From Cheiracanthium punctorium (Eukaryota; Arthropoda; Arachnida; Araneae; Cheiracanthiidae), in NCBI GenBank assembly GCA_038373885.1, contig JAWZYV010011619.1:2852001-2916000 (forward strand): DNA of 64,000 bases, given 5' to 3'. The notes under the pieces were generated by a model. It made no database searches, was not told where the DNA came from, and worked only from the letters and a program-made list of their open reading frames with translations. Below, one piece after another: positions 37,601 to 50,689 of the stretch (its first letter is position 1; each line of letters begins with the position of its first letter). Both the position numbers and the translations under genes were made by a program.

Positions 37601-40600
37601 ACTGTGTAGAAGAAATATGCAAAATTTTACATGGGAACTCAAGGAAATAAGAACATACATGGAGTACAAGTTTTCGAATAAAAAGTAAAGTTAAAATACT
37701 TCTAATTCGAACATTATGTTCTAATGTACAGTAAGTTTTCCGTATGCAAATCTATAGTCAAGTATTTATATTAGAATATAATTATACTAGAAACTAATTA
37801 TCAATAGTCTCAACAATGAAATTTTACTTTAAAAAAATTATTACCACACCCTCGCCACACACACACTGTAATGATGCTACCACTTTCATCAAACACAGAA
37901 CATACAATTTGCTTCTTCGTTCGATTCATAACTACTTCGTTCGATTCATGACGTAGTTAAAATGATGTGTTATGGTGAATATGTTATGGATGGTTGAACA
38001 CAATTGGGGAAAACACAAAATACAATACAATGAATGGTTGCAGCTCTCGTTTTCAAATTTCTCGTTTTCAGTACGCCATGATGCAGCATTATACTATTGT
38101 TTAGTCGAGATAGTTGACAGCAACTGAAAAAACTAAATACATCATATACTGCTGTGATCAAAAAGTTCTCGGAATGCTTCATTTAAATTATATTTACAAT
38201 AGCTATCGTAATTTTTTTGTCTTCTACAAACATCTAACAAAATTTATTTAAATATACCTACCAAAAATAGATTTATTTTTAAGAAGAATTTGAAAATATT
38301 ACAAGTTGGAATTCATTATTCAGCAAATAATATGGAATAAATTTTTCGCTTTCGAAATAAAAATTTCTGCCACAAAAGTCTTTGTAATGGAAAGCAAAAA
38401 ACTTTAAAAACAACTCCTTGTCAAAAACACCTTTCAAAAGTGCTAAAAATATGATAATGTCTGTTTTCTTTGATCGTCACAGTTTTGTGCGTTGTGAATT
38501 CCCATAAACTGACAAAAGAGTCAGTGGAAATTATAATTTAAGGTTTTTGGTCATTTGGATAAAAAATAGCGTTGGTGGAAAAATAACCTGAAATCTTGTG
38601 AGTAAACTCTTGGCTACTATTCTTCACACTGCAATTATCACTCGCATTTTTAAATCAAAAATTAAAAAAAAATAGTGCTTTGCAGACAGCTTATTCACCT
38701 TATTTGCGACAATGTGACTGTTTATTTATTTATTTTTTGTCATGGTTGAAATTAAAAAAAATATTTACCAACGAATTAGGACGGTTAAGCATTTTTAAAG
38801 GCAGGATTTTAATTTTTAAAAAAATTTTAGAGAAGTGGTAATTTTTAGATAAGTATTTAATCGAGATTTTTACATTTTTTTTAAACATTAATTTTTTTAG
38901 GTATAATTTGAGACGTGTCAGACGGGGGTTAGCCGTATCAGAAATTAGCCGTCTACAGGGCGTAACAATAAAATCTTGATCACGTGGCCTTGTCCCCTCA
39001 TTATCATTCCTTTTTGGCGAACTCTAATGAAATCGTTTTAATTTCAGCTTTTTACTTTTCTTAACGTTAAAAATTATTAAAACAAGTTTTTTTTTCTATT
39101 TATATATATTTTCAATTTAAATTTTTAATCTGCTATGGTCAACTTTATGTTAATATATTAAAGAAAAAATTTACACTTTCTTTTCATGAATCGTTGGATA
39201 AAATTACGTACAGATGGGATACATTGTATAACATTTTGTCATCCGAATTACGTGACGTTTATCATATGTCAGAAAAGTTCACTAAACATCGATAAAATAT
39301 GCATGAAAAAAAAATGTTGGTAAATTTATAATTCGCGATTTTCATATAATGGATTCTAAGTGCTCTATAAACCGATTAAATAACACTTACTCATATATAC
39401 ATTTAGAAGCCTCCATATGTATTATTTAATACTGATTTCACCATTAAAAATTTCTTTTCACGTTACTAGGTCACCAAAAGTTGAATACACTTAAAGATTT
39501 ACTAGATTAACATTTAAAGAACATTTATATATTATTAGTTATTCTCTAACTATTATTAGTTATTCTATAACATTTTATCAAAGTATATGATTTTCCTAAG
39601 TTCATTATATGATGAATATTAAATATCTCGTTTTCGTTGTATTCAGAATAATTATCAAGGGATTATGAAACATTTTGAAAATAAGTTAATATGTTCTTTT
39701 AAAATTCCTTCGTTAAAAAGTACGCATGTCTAAACAGCTTCAAACAATCATAAAAGTAAATAAATAGTAAAGCGACCCAAACATTTACAATTAACAGCAG
39801 TTTATATTGTATTCAAAATGCGTATAGCTTATAGTCTGTCAGAGAAATGATTGCAAAGACAGGTGTAGAATCAAGGGAAAGGCAACAACGGTAAATGGGA
39901 TGTCATAGTAAATAGACTGTGTAGTTTTCTCAACACGGAGAAAAAAATACCGCTTGCATCTAGTACGAATAGATGGTTGTCTTCTGCAACCTAAAACTAG
40001 AAGATTAGATCGTAGAATTTTGCGTTTAGGTGATACACACAACTGGTTCAGGAAAAATGGTCAAGAATTTCTAGTCAGCAGAATTATAGCTAATCACAGC
40101 AGAATGACTAGTTTATGTAACGAGAGATTATCGTTCGAAACACTCATGCACTAGAATTGCCATTTGTGAATCTACCCGCTATTTTTAGCATCGATTTACA
40201 GATATTTCCATCTGGATACAATCTCTAGCTAATAAAGGAAGGATCTAAAAATTCAATGAGTTGGTTCAGAAGTGTTTCGTTCTATGATCTAGTATTTACA
40301 GGGAGTACATACATTCATACATTCTAGCTTCACCAATTACTTTCTAGATTTCAGTGGCATACATTTTTTTTTTCAGTGTAGAAATGACTCAAGCCTGTAT
40401 ACACAGCCTGTAGGTAATCAGAATCGAATCACATTTTTTGACACATTTAGACTTCGAGAACTTGCTGTTCGAAATAGCAACATTGTGAGGTATTCCCTTC
40501 CATTTGATAATAAGTTACACATGGACAATTCATGACAAATGGGGGATCTTGCAAGTAAAAGCAGTGTCGGAAAAAATTGACGCAGAAATAAATATGATAT

Positions 40601-41227
40601 TAAATGAATTTTAAAATCAAGCTTTTTATTCATTGATAAACTAAAAAGTAACAAAGTAATTTTTGAAAAATATTTTAAAGCTTAAACACTTATTGCATCA
40701 TAAAAATCTATCCCAGTTTATCGACTATCGAGAGAGGTACTTAAAAAATTCATTTAAATGTTACCTTTTTAATGTAAAAAAATATTTTTGAATACTTGAG
40801 GAGATTAACTACTTTCTTTTATATCAGGTCAAAAGAAGTATCTTACCTGCATTTCGAAAGCGACCATTTTCGCTCCCAATATGAAAACGTGTATGCTAGT
40901 TCAGGATAATACAGGCTTTCACGAAGAACCCCTAACTTTAATAATGAACAACCCAAAAATGGTGATAGATCGAAGCATTAATCCAGTGATATGCTGATTA
41001 AAAATGCAATAAGAATTTGATACAGAAGCCACAAAAATTAGTTACAAATTGCACCGATAGATGGCGCTGTAAGTCACAATACGGATCCCAGAAAGGGAAC
41101 TCAGACACCTAAAACAATCACATCAAAACCGATTTAATATGGGCATCTTCCAAACTAAACGCTAGGGATGTAGCTAGGAAAAAATTTCGGGGGCTGGAGT
41201 CGGGTTTGATATTGAGCAACTACTGAA
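34651..41227. other. Long A+T-rich stretch without a supported gene
   Basis: Small features only. A TTAGCCGT direct repeat and a CTACAGGGCGTAAC block at about 38930-38970 recall the 5S-SINE tail. An open frame of 66 codons at 39954-40154 is unrecognised. The motif ATAGATGGCGCTGT occurs near 41061. Everything else is low-complexity A+T DNA. Confidence 0.45.
35544..35640. repeat. Hairpin plus CCGAATATTCG repeat cluster
   Basis: CACAATTTTA and TAAAATTGTG (35544-35570) form a 10-bp stem. Immediately after, GAATATTC-centred palindromic words (GAATATTCGG, CCGAATATTCG, GCCGAATACCGAATA, GGCCGAATATTC) repeat across about 65 bp in both orientations. Confidence 0.7.
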
Positions 41228-42286
41228 GTCAATCCCAGTGGCGGCCCGTGGTCAAAAATTTTAGTGCAGCCGGAAGCATATGAGCCCCCCCCCCCCCCAC
41301 CTTTCCTCCGGAGAGGATTGGAAAATCTATGTTACTGAATTCGAAAGCTGGCGGATTAAGCCCTCACCGAGGAAAAAAAAAATTACATAAAAAATGTCAG
41401 AGATCCTATTTTACTTCCATAAAATGGACATAAATTTCAACCAGCCGCTCTTATCCTCAAAATTGCATTAATCCGTGTCTGATTCGAAGTTTCCTTAGAA
41501 TTTTCTTTTGTAACGATAACTTGAGAAGAAAAAAGAAGAAAAAAAAAGAAAAAGAAAACTTACTTATTTTTTATAAGTCAAATCAATCCTCCTTTCTTTT
41601 AAACATGCGAATCGGTCAGTGATGTCCCCATAAAAAGGCGTTGTTTTAATTCAGATATCAATAATTTTAAAAGCTCTTTAAAATTTCCCATGTTTAAAGA
41701 ATTTTCTCGCTCGCCATGTCTAAATGCCAGTTCTTGCTTACTTCAAAACAATATTGCTTTGATGGGTAATTGTCCATTCATAAGCGTCTATTCAGGCTTA
41801 CCTTCTTGATAAATTTAGCAATATAACGTCCAGAGTTTTCCAAACATATATTCTCCTTACCCCCTCCCTCACTTCTCGTCCGAGCGAATCAGTTAGTCGA
41901 GGTCTCAAGTTCAGCCGCCGTTAGAAAATCTTCCATCGGCTGTATCCAGTTGCATACTACCTATGCCGGAGAGGCTGCTGACGTAGTCGTTGTCATGGCA
42001 ACGGTGCTGCCAATTTTCTTTTCAGCGCTCTGGGCTGAACCAAAGATTTTCCCAATTGAATTGCGGGAAGATTAAAGTGCTTTTTCCGACCGATCCGGCC
42101 ACAATACGTTTTTTTTTTGTTTTTTTGTTTTTTTCGGAGATTTTTTTAATTTACTGTAGGAATTCCACAATTCTAATCTGAATTTAGGAAATTTAGTAGA
42201 ATAAATTATGTTAAAGTATGTGCTGATAATTTCAAGTGCAGCCCGGCTGTACTTGCTGTATCCCACGAGCCGCCACTGGTCAATCC
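41228..42286. mobile_element. Complete non-autonomous hAT-type transposon
   Basis: The element runs 41236-42278 (1,043 bp). It starts CAGTGGCGGCCCGTGG and ends CCACGAGCCGCCACTG, terminal inverted repeats of about 16 bp with one mismatch. It is flanked by a perfect 8-bp direct repeat GTCAATCC (41228-41235 and 42279-42286), the target-site duplication size of the hAT superfamily. A subterminal inverted similarity continues (TTTTAGTGCAGCCGG against the reversed right end GGGCTGCACTTGAAATT). No intact transposase frame is present. A 14-C run lies near the left end (about 41285-41298). The intact target duplication suggests a fairly recent insertion. Confidence 0.85.
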
Positions 42287-44854
42287 ATGACTTTTTCCAT
42301 AACAGTCGAAAAGCTCAACGAATTAACTCTTCCATCGAATTATTCGTCTTCCATCGTCCATGAACCGTGATGTGCCCGGTCGATTTCCAGCGGTTGATGA
42401 ATGGCGGCAAATACTTCAAAAAAGAAATATGCCATCACAGTCGTCATCGTTTCTCAAAAGAAAAAATGTCCAATGATACTTTTGCAAGAGATTCCATCCC
42501 AAAAGGTACATTTTGGGCAACGGTGCGGTCGTGTGTGCGACACAAAATATTTTCTTAGATTCGTATTACCGTTTACAGTGCCATATATCGGCGCAATTTT
42601 TAACTATAATTTTGTAGTTTCTGTTTCAAATTCTGAAGATTTTTTGATAAACATATCACAGGATTTTATGGTTATATCAATTACCGTTTCGAGCAATTTT
42701 TTTTCAAAGTTAAGAGTCCTTCGTGAAACACACTGTACTTTCGATTTCAAAGAAGATACAACAGACAAATTTCCCCTTGGAAATTATGAAAATTGAGACA
42801 AATTGAACATGTGTTCCATATATCATTATATTTAGTGCTTAAAGAGCGCTATCCGAGTTTTAAATACTTAATGGTTGAAGTAATGGCAAATTGGCCCGCT
42901 CCTTTACGTCTTCAAGGCATTTAATGCTGATATTGGCTCGACTGCATATCTATACAGAAGTTTCTTATCAGGCTTTATTTTTTCCAATAAAAGAAGCAAT
43001 AATGCTAAATTAATGTTACATAGAAATGCCGAATGGCTAAAAAAGAAAAATCCCTGTTTGAGACTTTTTGGAGAAAGAAGCAGTGTAAGCAGTGAACTTA
43101 AGGTCTTTCTGTTTGGAGGTATATATATATATATATATATAAGGGTACGCATAACGGATTAGTAGAAAAAAAATAATTCCAAAAACGACCACTAATAAAA
43201 ATAAAGTACTGAGATTGGTTAAAAATAAAGAGACAGTAACAAGGTGGCATATTTAGGTCGTGTTATGTTACATTTTCTTACCTTAAACATATCTCAGAGC
43301 TTCATTTTCACTTTTTGTTTCTTAAAAATGTTTTGTCTTAAAAAGAATCTTTAAAAAATTCATCTATTTTATTATAGAAATTGTCGTCAATTTTATTATT
43401 TGAGCATTTTTTTTTGCTGCAATGTACCATATTACATATGAATAACTCACAAGGAACAATTAAATCAAGCTATGATTTAAAAAATCACGATTTTCTTTTT
43501 AATTAATAAATATAATTTAATAAAATACATTTTGATTAAGTGTGCGAGATTAGTTTTTACATGTATATGTTATCTCTCAAGTTTTTTCATAACGGTGTAT
43601 TCATTTTACTAAATATTAAGTAACTCAACAAAATCAAATAAATCGTCATATACCATTATTTAGTTAAATAACATAGTTAAGAAATATTATTAAAAGAAAG
43701 TTTCTTACATAGATTAGATTCGTCAAGAACAGCGCCCTAGTAAACTAATTAATTTTAATTGAATTTGAAACGAGTTGTACATTTTTTTAACTCAATAAAG
43801 AATAAAAGATTTATCCCGAAAAAAAAACCATAATAAAGAAAATATACTTTATACTAACGTTTTAAAAATGAATTAAGTTTATGATGTTGTTATGGGTTTT
43901 TGTTAACATAAAAAGCGTATGTGTTCCAGTGAAAGCATAAATTTTACGTATCAAATTCCCAAAGAACTTCAAAATTTGCATTTGCAAAGATTTATTTATG
44001 CCTCCATCGAACTCGGAAAAATACAAGTTTGTTTATAATTTGAATAGTCAGAAGTGAACATTAATGTTTATAAGTTCAATCGAAAGTTATAATTTACAAT
44101 TTTATTTTTATATTTAACTACACTTAAATTAGATCACATTCAATTGCAGTTTTAGTTCAGGTTTAGTTCATTACAAAGCTAAGAACTATGTGCTTTTGAT
44201 ACAATATTTAAATGAATAATAATTTTGATCTATTTTCTAATGAAGTTCATGAATCCGCTTAAAATTTAAAACCCTTATTAAATTTCACTCTTACGAAATA
44301 CACACATATCCCTAACACATCTGAAATCACATTTGATGTCATGACTTGCGAGAACCAGTTTTTTTTGTTAACTTAAAAATTTACAAACTGTACTGACGCC
44401 AGTATGTATCATATTTTAATGCTCATGGACAGCAATCGCGAAAAATTTTGATTATAAACAATACGTGTGCTAAACTTTTCTACTAAACTTATTGAAATTT
44501 AAGGGAATTTTACCCTCTAGGTGGACGTTCCCATTTTAAAGAATTTGTAAACGTGGAAGTTTCGAAGTTTCAGACATTTCCTAAGAAGAAAAGAGCATGG
44601 AATAAAATTCTGCGATAATTTATCCTTTTCAGAGGCATAATTTTCAATTTTCGAAGACTTTATTTTGAAATGTATAAGACATAATTTGCAACACAATTTG
44701 TCGTAACTTGTACTACATACACTTGATCCAGAGAGTTTATGTAGATTTGTTTCTCTACTGGCCGTTATCTCAGCTGTTCCTTCTTACAAATTCTCTAGTT
44801 ATTTCAAAGTTCATATTTTTATAGCACTATATTTAAATGAGCACAAACTGTCAG
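42287..44854. other. A+T-rich DNA without a supported gene
   Basis: A 131-codon plus-strand frame at 42401-42796 lies in a slightly G+C-richer patch but shows no known motif or repeated hydrophobic pattern. A (TA)n microsatellite is listed at 43120. Confidence 0.45.
43120..43141. repeat. (TA)n microsatellite
   Basis: About 22 bp of pure alternating TA. Confidence 0.95.
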
Positions 44855-44945
44855 GGCATAGAGTGGGAATCGAACCCACTATCCAGCGATTAGGTGATTG
44901 GCGTGGAGTCGGACAAGCCTTTAACCTCCAAAACATCGGTCCCCT
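44855..44945 (-). pseudogene. tRNA-Ser-like sequence (tRNA pseudogene or SINE head)
   Basis: On the minus strand, GTGGGTTCGATTCCCAC (44863-44879) is a perfect T arm with a canonical B box (GGTTCGATTCC). Upstream, GGTTAAAGGCTTGTCCGACTC resembles the D loop and anticodon-stem side of class II tRNAs such as Ser or Leu (GGTTAAGGCGTCCGACTC). The A box (TGTTTTGGAGG) is degraded relative to TGGCNNAGTGG, and the anticodon stem does not pair, so it is unlikely to be a working tRNA. A variable-arm-length insert before the T arm fits tRNA-Ser ancestry. It may be the head of a tRNA-derived SINE; no second copy lies in the window. Confidence 0.6.
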
Positions 44946-45750
44946 ATCTATTACTTTAGTTTTCTTACCAGATTATCATTTATTAGCTGAAATAGCTGCG
45001 TAGCCCGACGTTTTTTGGTAGTATTAGGTATAAAGACATAACTTCGGGAAAAAAAAAATTCCGCTCATGCTTGCCAATTCATTCCCATGGCTTTCACACC
45101 CATTGATGCATAAAGTAAATATGAATTTTGAAAACATTAGTCAGCATATTCTTTATTGTATGTGACGTATCTACCAAAAAATCGTCCAATCCTCTAATAT
45201 TAATTTGAAAAAAAAACCCTAAATTCTTAAATTAATTACAAAAAAAAAAAAAAAAAAAAACCAAAACTGTCAAATCCCGCTATCTTAAAAAAAATAGTAA
45301 TAAAAAAATCTAAGTTCCACGTTTAAAAATTTATAAATAAATAAGTCATTGCATAATTTATATTCCATAAATAATAATATTAACTAAATGACTTGTTGGA
45401 AATTCTCATAAAAGTGCAATTGTCTCAAAGCGCCTTTAAGAGAGATTGAATTCCCCTAGAAATCCCGAGTAGCAAGCTTAAAAAAATAACTGCTGATGTT
45501 CGCTAATTTATTTCGCTCCCTCATAGTGTCCCCCCCCCCTAACTTCAAAAAAGAACACCTGCCCAGCTATCTAAGAAATGTTCAGAAAATAGGGAAACGC
45601 ATGGAAAGAAAATTCGTCCGTGCTACCTTCTTTCCGGAATAGAGATTTTTTTCTCGAGATCTTTTCAGAAAAAAAACATGTAAAAAACCTAATTAATATT
45701 TATGCACGGCAGAAAACTTAAAAGAGAGCAAAATAAATGTTTTATCAATG
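44946..45750. other. Low-complexity A+T-rich DNA
   Basis: Contains an A run of about 20 at 45241-45261 and a 10-C run at 45530-45539. No gene is supported. Confidence 0.5.
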
Positions 45751-46203
45751 TGTCAGAGATATGATGATAAATATATGTTGATTTAAACCGCTATGAATAG
45801 CTCTGGATGGGAAAAAAACACGTCGAATGACCGAATTTCAGGAGTCGTACAGAAATTACGAAAGAAAATTATTATTTTTTCCAGTCTAGCAACAAACGTT
45901 CACATCCAAAATCATGTATAGCCCATGATGAACTTTGTGTAAAGATATTTCTGAGAAATTTCTTGATGAAAGGCTGAAATTTCGTACATCACCTCTGAAG
46001 TATATGGAGCACATATTACTAATTGGAGATTTTTTCGTACGGAGTTCGTATACAAATTAAAAATTTGTAATTAAAAAATAACGACAGGATTTTTTTTTCA
46101 ACGTAGTCTCTTTTTCGATCTTATTTTGAACAATTCACATTTGCCCACTTATCTATAGTGCATTAAGACATTAGAGCCCGTTACACCTTTTAGGGCCACC
46201 CTG
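45751..46203 (-). mobile_element. Long-TIR DNA element, family A, copy 3
   Basis: Reverse-oriented relative to copies 1 and 2. It ends GGGCCACCCTG followed by TA (46204-46205), so the reversed terminus reads CAGGGTGGCCCTAAAAGG. About 450 bp align with copy 1 in order, including GTATACGAACTCCGTAC against GTATACGACTAGCGTAC and the TATCTCTGACA end. The inner end at 45751 has no opposite terminus. Confidence 0.6.
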
Positions 46204-46769
46204 TATAATTTGAGATCGCTTGTGAGTAGTGATGACTCAAATACATTTCTTTAATCTGTGTTCGTAAATTTTGGACTTCACAGAGCAAGAAATTACCCGA
46301 TTGCTCTACGTTATGCCTTATCCCCCCAAACAAATATTTTCAAAGTACAACTCTTAACGTTAAAAATCCTGTGTCATAGTTCATTTACGATATGCTTGGA
46401 TAATGTTAATGAACTTTAAATCGAAAATGACGATGTGGAGTAAGATGACGAGTAAGATGACGAGTAGCTTGCTGATCGCGAGAAAGAAATTATCGTAGAA
46501 GGAATCAGGTATAAATTTTCGGCTCATGATCCGCGATCCGGCTCATTTCATAACTAAGCAAACGACAGACAGTGGGAATGCAATTTTTGTTTATAAACAT
46601 TACTGTCAGTGGTGTTTCTTAATTTTTGTATCCAATTAAATTTTTGTTTCATTATTTGTGATAAGCCATTATTTTGTTTAGTGTTATATGTGCCGTTTTC
46701 ATTAAATACCGAAATGAAATTGTTTCCCTGCGTTTTCGGAAAAATAAATCTTTATATGATAATCTATTT

Positions 46770-46798
46770 GTCATCTTACTTCACCGAAGTAAGATGAC
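46770..46798. repeat. Perfect 13-bp inverted repeat with 3-nt loop
   Basis: GTCATCTTACTTC-ACC-GAAGTAAGATGAC. It shares the GTAAGATGAC word with the tandem pair at 46440. Confidence 0.85.
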
Positions 46799-47590
46799 GA
46801 ACAATTTTTTTGATTTGCAACATTTCGCGATTTTTTAAGAGGAGATAAAATCGTTTGAAATTTTTATTAAACAGAGAGGTACAAAGCAGACTTTCAGGTA
46901 TTTAAACACTTTCAGATATTTAAACACTTACTGAATTAAGGAAAAAAAAATTAAACTTTTCCATCTTACCCTAGCTTTTCTCTGTATAAATTTTATTTAA
47001 ACAATATATGCATAAGATAATTCGGGGGGATGGCTCCACTTGGAGATAGACTCAAATTTCCTGCTAGTATTGTGATGTGACAAAAAAGCAGTAGTGACCC
47101 TCTTGTGTCAGTAATCTTATCTCTGTGTACACGTAGCCTGTGAATTTATTTTAATTCATTTCCTTTAATCGCCGTTTTTCTGTATTTCGTGAGCGTTGAA
47201 TCTAGTGAGGAAGGCACTTATAATATTACATTGATAATATTTAAACGATAATATAAGACGGATGTTCCATTTTAAACAAAATATTAATACTATAAGGGAG
47301 TTTTAAATTCTGCTACATACTCGAGACAAGGAGAAGCGGCCATAACCATGCAGCAACACAGAAATAAGAGAGTGTGGAATCTTTACCTATATTTAGAGGA
47401 AGATGCAACCTGGTTCAGAAATAAATAAAATGAACTGTAAATTTTATTTTATATTCTATGTACAATATACTGTAAATATAAAAGGAATAAAAAATTAAAA
47501 TTTTTACATTATAATAATTAACGATTTTTTTTACAATTTAATGAATATAAGATTTAATATTTTAGGCTGCTTATAATTTATGTGAATTAC

Positions 47591-47629
47591 AGTTTTACAG
47601 TTTGTAGTTTGACTACAAACCGTAAAACT
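47591..47629. repeat. 18-bp inverted repeat with 3-nt loop
   Basis: AGTTTTACAGTTTGTAGT (47591-47608) and ACTACAAACCGTAAAACT (47612-47629) pair with one mismatch around TTG. Confidence 0.85.
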
Positions 47630-49589
47630 ACGAACACTACATACAAAGGAAAACATACCGAGATTCTTCGTCAGAATCAAATTTAATTCAATGTAATAAT
47701 TAAATTTTTAGTCAGAATTTAAGTTGTATCGTTTTCAAGGAATACTGCTACGCTATAAAGGATTTGAAGTGTAATTGCATTCAGTAGATCTAATGCAAAA
47801 AATGGTTGAAATGGAGATTGCTTGGTGAGCATTTGAACTTAATGAAATGCTGCGCAGGCTAACATTCAAACCCGTATTCATATTAATTTTAGGTACATAA
47901 TTTTGAAAAAAATTAATTCAATTTACCGATTTGTTTGTTTTTCTCTAGTTATTGTTATAGGTAATTTTCCAATGTTTGTGTTATTATTTTATACATTAAC
48001 TGGTGAAACCTTCTCCGTATATATAGAGGAATATGCCACAATTCGATAATGTTATTTAACATAAAATATCTCAATCATATACAAGCTGAGAGAAAGCAAT
48101 TAATAAGCATATAAAAATAATTATTGATTAAATAACAAGGCGTTTTTTTATTTCATTGCATTATCATTTCAAATTTGTCTGTAATAAGCAATTAAAAAAA
48201 ATTAGCCTCTTCCCCCAAATTACCTTGTATATTTTATTTTCAGCAAATATGTAAAGTGAACAGCGATTTTAAAGAATTTAAATAAAGCAAATGAATGATG
48301 TAAACAGTTCATGTTTTAAAACGATTTTAAAGCTTAGAAAACAGTAATTATATCACAATAATAATACATAAGTAGTAATGAAGTAGTAATAATACATAAG
48401 GAATAAATGTTTTATTAAAAATAGATATTTAACAAAAATTTAGCAAGTATACTCAAAAGTATGTTTTTCTTTCCCTGCAAAACCTTTCCTGTATAATACT
48501 TTTACACATTTGTAATACAATTTATCGAGAACTTTTAAATAATGAAAGTGTGAAAATTCTAAAATTATGTTAGATAATATTTTTAGTCAAAAGTTTGAAA
48601 GCACCAACTCAGATTAAAGCTAAGAGTTTTTTTCACGAAAGATTTTTAACGGGTCACATTTCTCAAACAAATTAAAAAAAGTTTTATTTTAACTACAAAG
48701 CGTTCAGATTAAGTGTTTTAAGCATAGGTGGTATGCTAATTAATTACACAATTAAATTTATCCTCTCACGATTTCGTGTTTATTCATTAAGGGATTTTAA
48801 GGGAAACACACGATTTTTTAAAAATATAAAGTATTATCAAAATAAGAAATATTTATTCCTTCTTTTTACTTTAAGAAAGAATTCTTTGCTTTTTTATTGT
48901 TCCCACGAGTTTTCATGTGCCTGAAACAACTATTATTGTTTGTTTGATTGTTTTGTTTTTTTGATAAAGTAGTTAAAGTTTCTTTTTACGGTGTTTTGGA
49001 AAAGTGCGCAATTTTCAACGATTTCTAACTGCATTTCTATTACTTAAATGTTAAAAATATGAAATATTAATATATTTGTAATTAACCAAATTAACTAGTT
49101 GTGTTTGTTAGGGTGTAATGAATAAAAGCAAATATGTGTAATACGGATTAGTTGTTTTGCTTAGTTATTAGTTATTAAGCTGCAGGGGCAGATTGTGACA
49201 ACTAGCACCCTTGCCTAGTACATAGCCGGGGGATGTGATTACCTTACCCAGGCTATATACCGAGCAACAGAAAACAATTTTATTGGAACAAGGGCTTCAC
49301 TATTACAGGAAATAGGCAAGAAAAAATACCCTTTAAATTTGCAGAGTAATAATTCATGCGTAATAAACTTTCATACTAGTGAGAACATGCAATGTATTTA
49401 TAATGAAACATGATTACTTTTAATTTATATTTCTATCTAATATTTATGTATCAAAATCCTTGATTCTGCTAACTATAAGATGGCTGATAAAGTTGCAGTA
49501 ATGCATGAAGCAATGAAATATACATTTCATCAAAATTGATAGGCCTACGCAATAATTTACTAAGTATTCTCCAGTTTTGTGTAACTTTT

Positions 49590-50400
49590 AAATAAGCAAT
49601 GGACAACTGGATGCCAAATCCAGAAAATGCTGTCGCTTCTGCGACAATTCATCTATTACCCTCATTGGTTTCCTACGCATTATCCAAAAAACCACGAGCC
49701 AAGAAAACATCCAGTCAGGATTTGAATCCACAGACATTTGTAAACTCCCCACCCCCAAGTGTAATAAAAGTAGTTACTTCTCAAGAAATTAGACCTTTTG
49801 CACTAGAACACCGAAGAAATTCTTGGAAACCTAAGTGAAAGTCAGGAATATCGTCTATCTACATGGATACTGCTGAGAATAATGCCATTGCCTGAACTGA
49901 GATGCATAAAAAAAATTACAAGCAAAAAGCAGTGCAGTAAAGGAGATACAGCCTACACCTATAATTCTAACAAAAAATGCCAAAGGAAAATTGTTTGTGA
50001 TTCTTCAACGAGTCATCTGACAAGAAATATGTCCAATTGGAAACACATACCGACTCTCAATAGGCAAACATTTGGTGAGTAGAAAAAAATCCGGACATCA
50101 GTGACCTCTATATTGATGATCACATCGTGGTTAAATTTTTACACGCAAGCTCGGTGATATACTTCGTAGGACGAAAACAAAAGACACTGCCTGATACTGA
50201 TGATATTGAAACGAAGTTAAGGGAAAGTTCTTGGAAGGCTTCTGCTTTCCAAGAATAAAAGAAATAAAGAATTCGCTTTTGCATTCCTTAAGAACAACGA
50301 TATCTCCGTCCATCATATCAACGGTGTAGTACTAAATCTTCGACTGCCATCTCCTATTGGTGTAATAACGAGTTGGAGAGATTAGCAGAAGTTCATTTGT
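49590..50400 (+). mobile_element. Decayed C-terminus of a Tigger/pogo-type (DDE_1) transposase
   Basis: Several plus-strand frames in sequence read like the tail of DDE_1 transposases. WMPNPENAV (from 49599) is like the ...P.NPE.V segment after the catalytic domain. TSQEIRPFALEHRRNSWKPK follows (49779-49838). A frameshifted MDTAENNAIA-like piece recalls the family's TDTPEKN.IE. Next is YTYNSNKKCQRKIVCDSSTS (about 49942-50014). Near 50106-50240, DLYIDDHIVVKFLHASSVIY FVGR and LPDTDDIETKL recall the small C-terminal 'VVKFA.K....FVG.V' module. Frameshifts and stops are frequent. No terminal repeats were found. Assignment is from remembered family patterns. Confidence 0.55.
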
Positions 50401-50689
50401 AAATAATTTTTTCATTATACTGTGCAGTAGGTTAAGGAGACAAACAAACCTCCAACACCTGTAGTTACCTACCCCGCTATGGGATAGGTTGTCTTATTCC
50501 GAGATTCAACAGTAAACAAAGATTTTTAATACTAATCCCTATCTCCTGGTTTTTCATGTTAACGTGTATGGAAGACAACTAATGGCCATTTTATAGGCTA
50601 TAATTTTTTTTAATAGATAGTGTTTGTTACATAAAAATGTAACACTATTAGCAGATATCAACAACACATGTGTTTGTAAACAACACAAC

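Larger units (their letters stand above)
46206..49440. other. A+T-rich DNA with small hairpins
   Basis: GTAAGATGAC occurs twice in tandem at about 46440-46462 and again inside the hairpin at 46770. A related CCATCTTACCCTAG lies near 46961-46974. This may be a small element with GTAAGATG-type ends, but boundaries are unclear. A GGGGCAGATTGTGACAAC patch near 49185 looks like an element end without a partner. No gene is supported. Confidence 0.4.

Noticed and set aside
41055..41080. ATAGATGGCGCTGT, similar to a CTCF core
   Set aside because: A single short match. Such words are also frequent in arthropod transposons.
42401..42796. 131-codon plus-strand open frame
   Set aside because: No known motif, no splice or promoter context, and overlapping alternative frames of similar quality.
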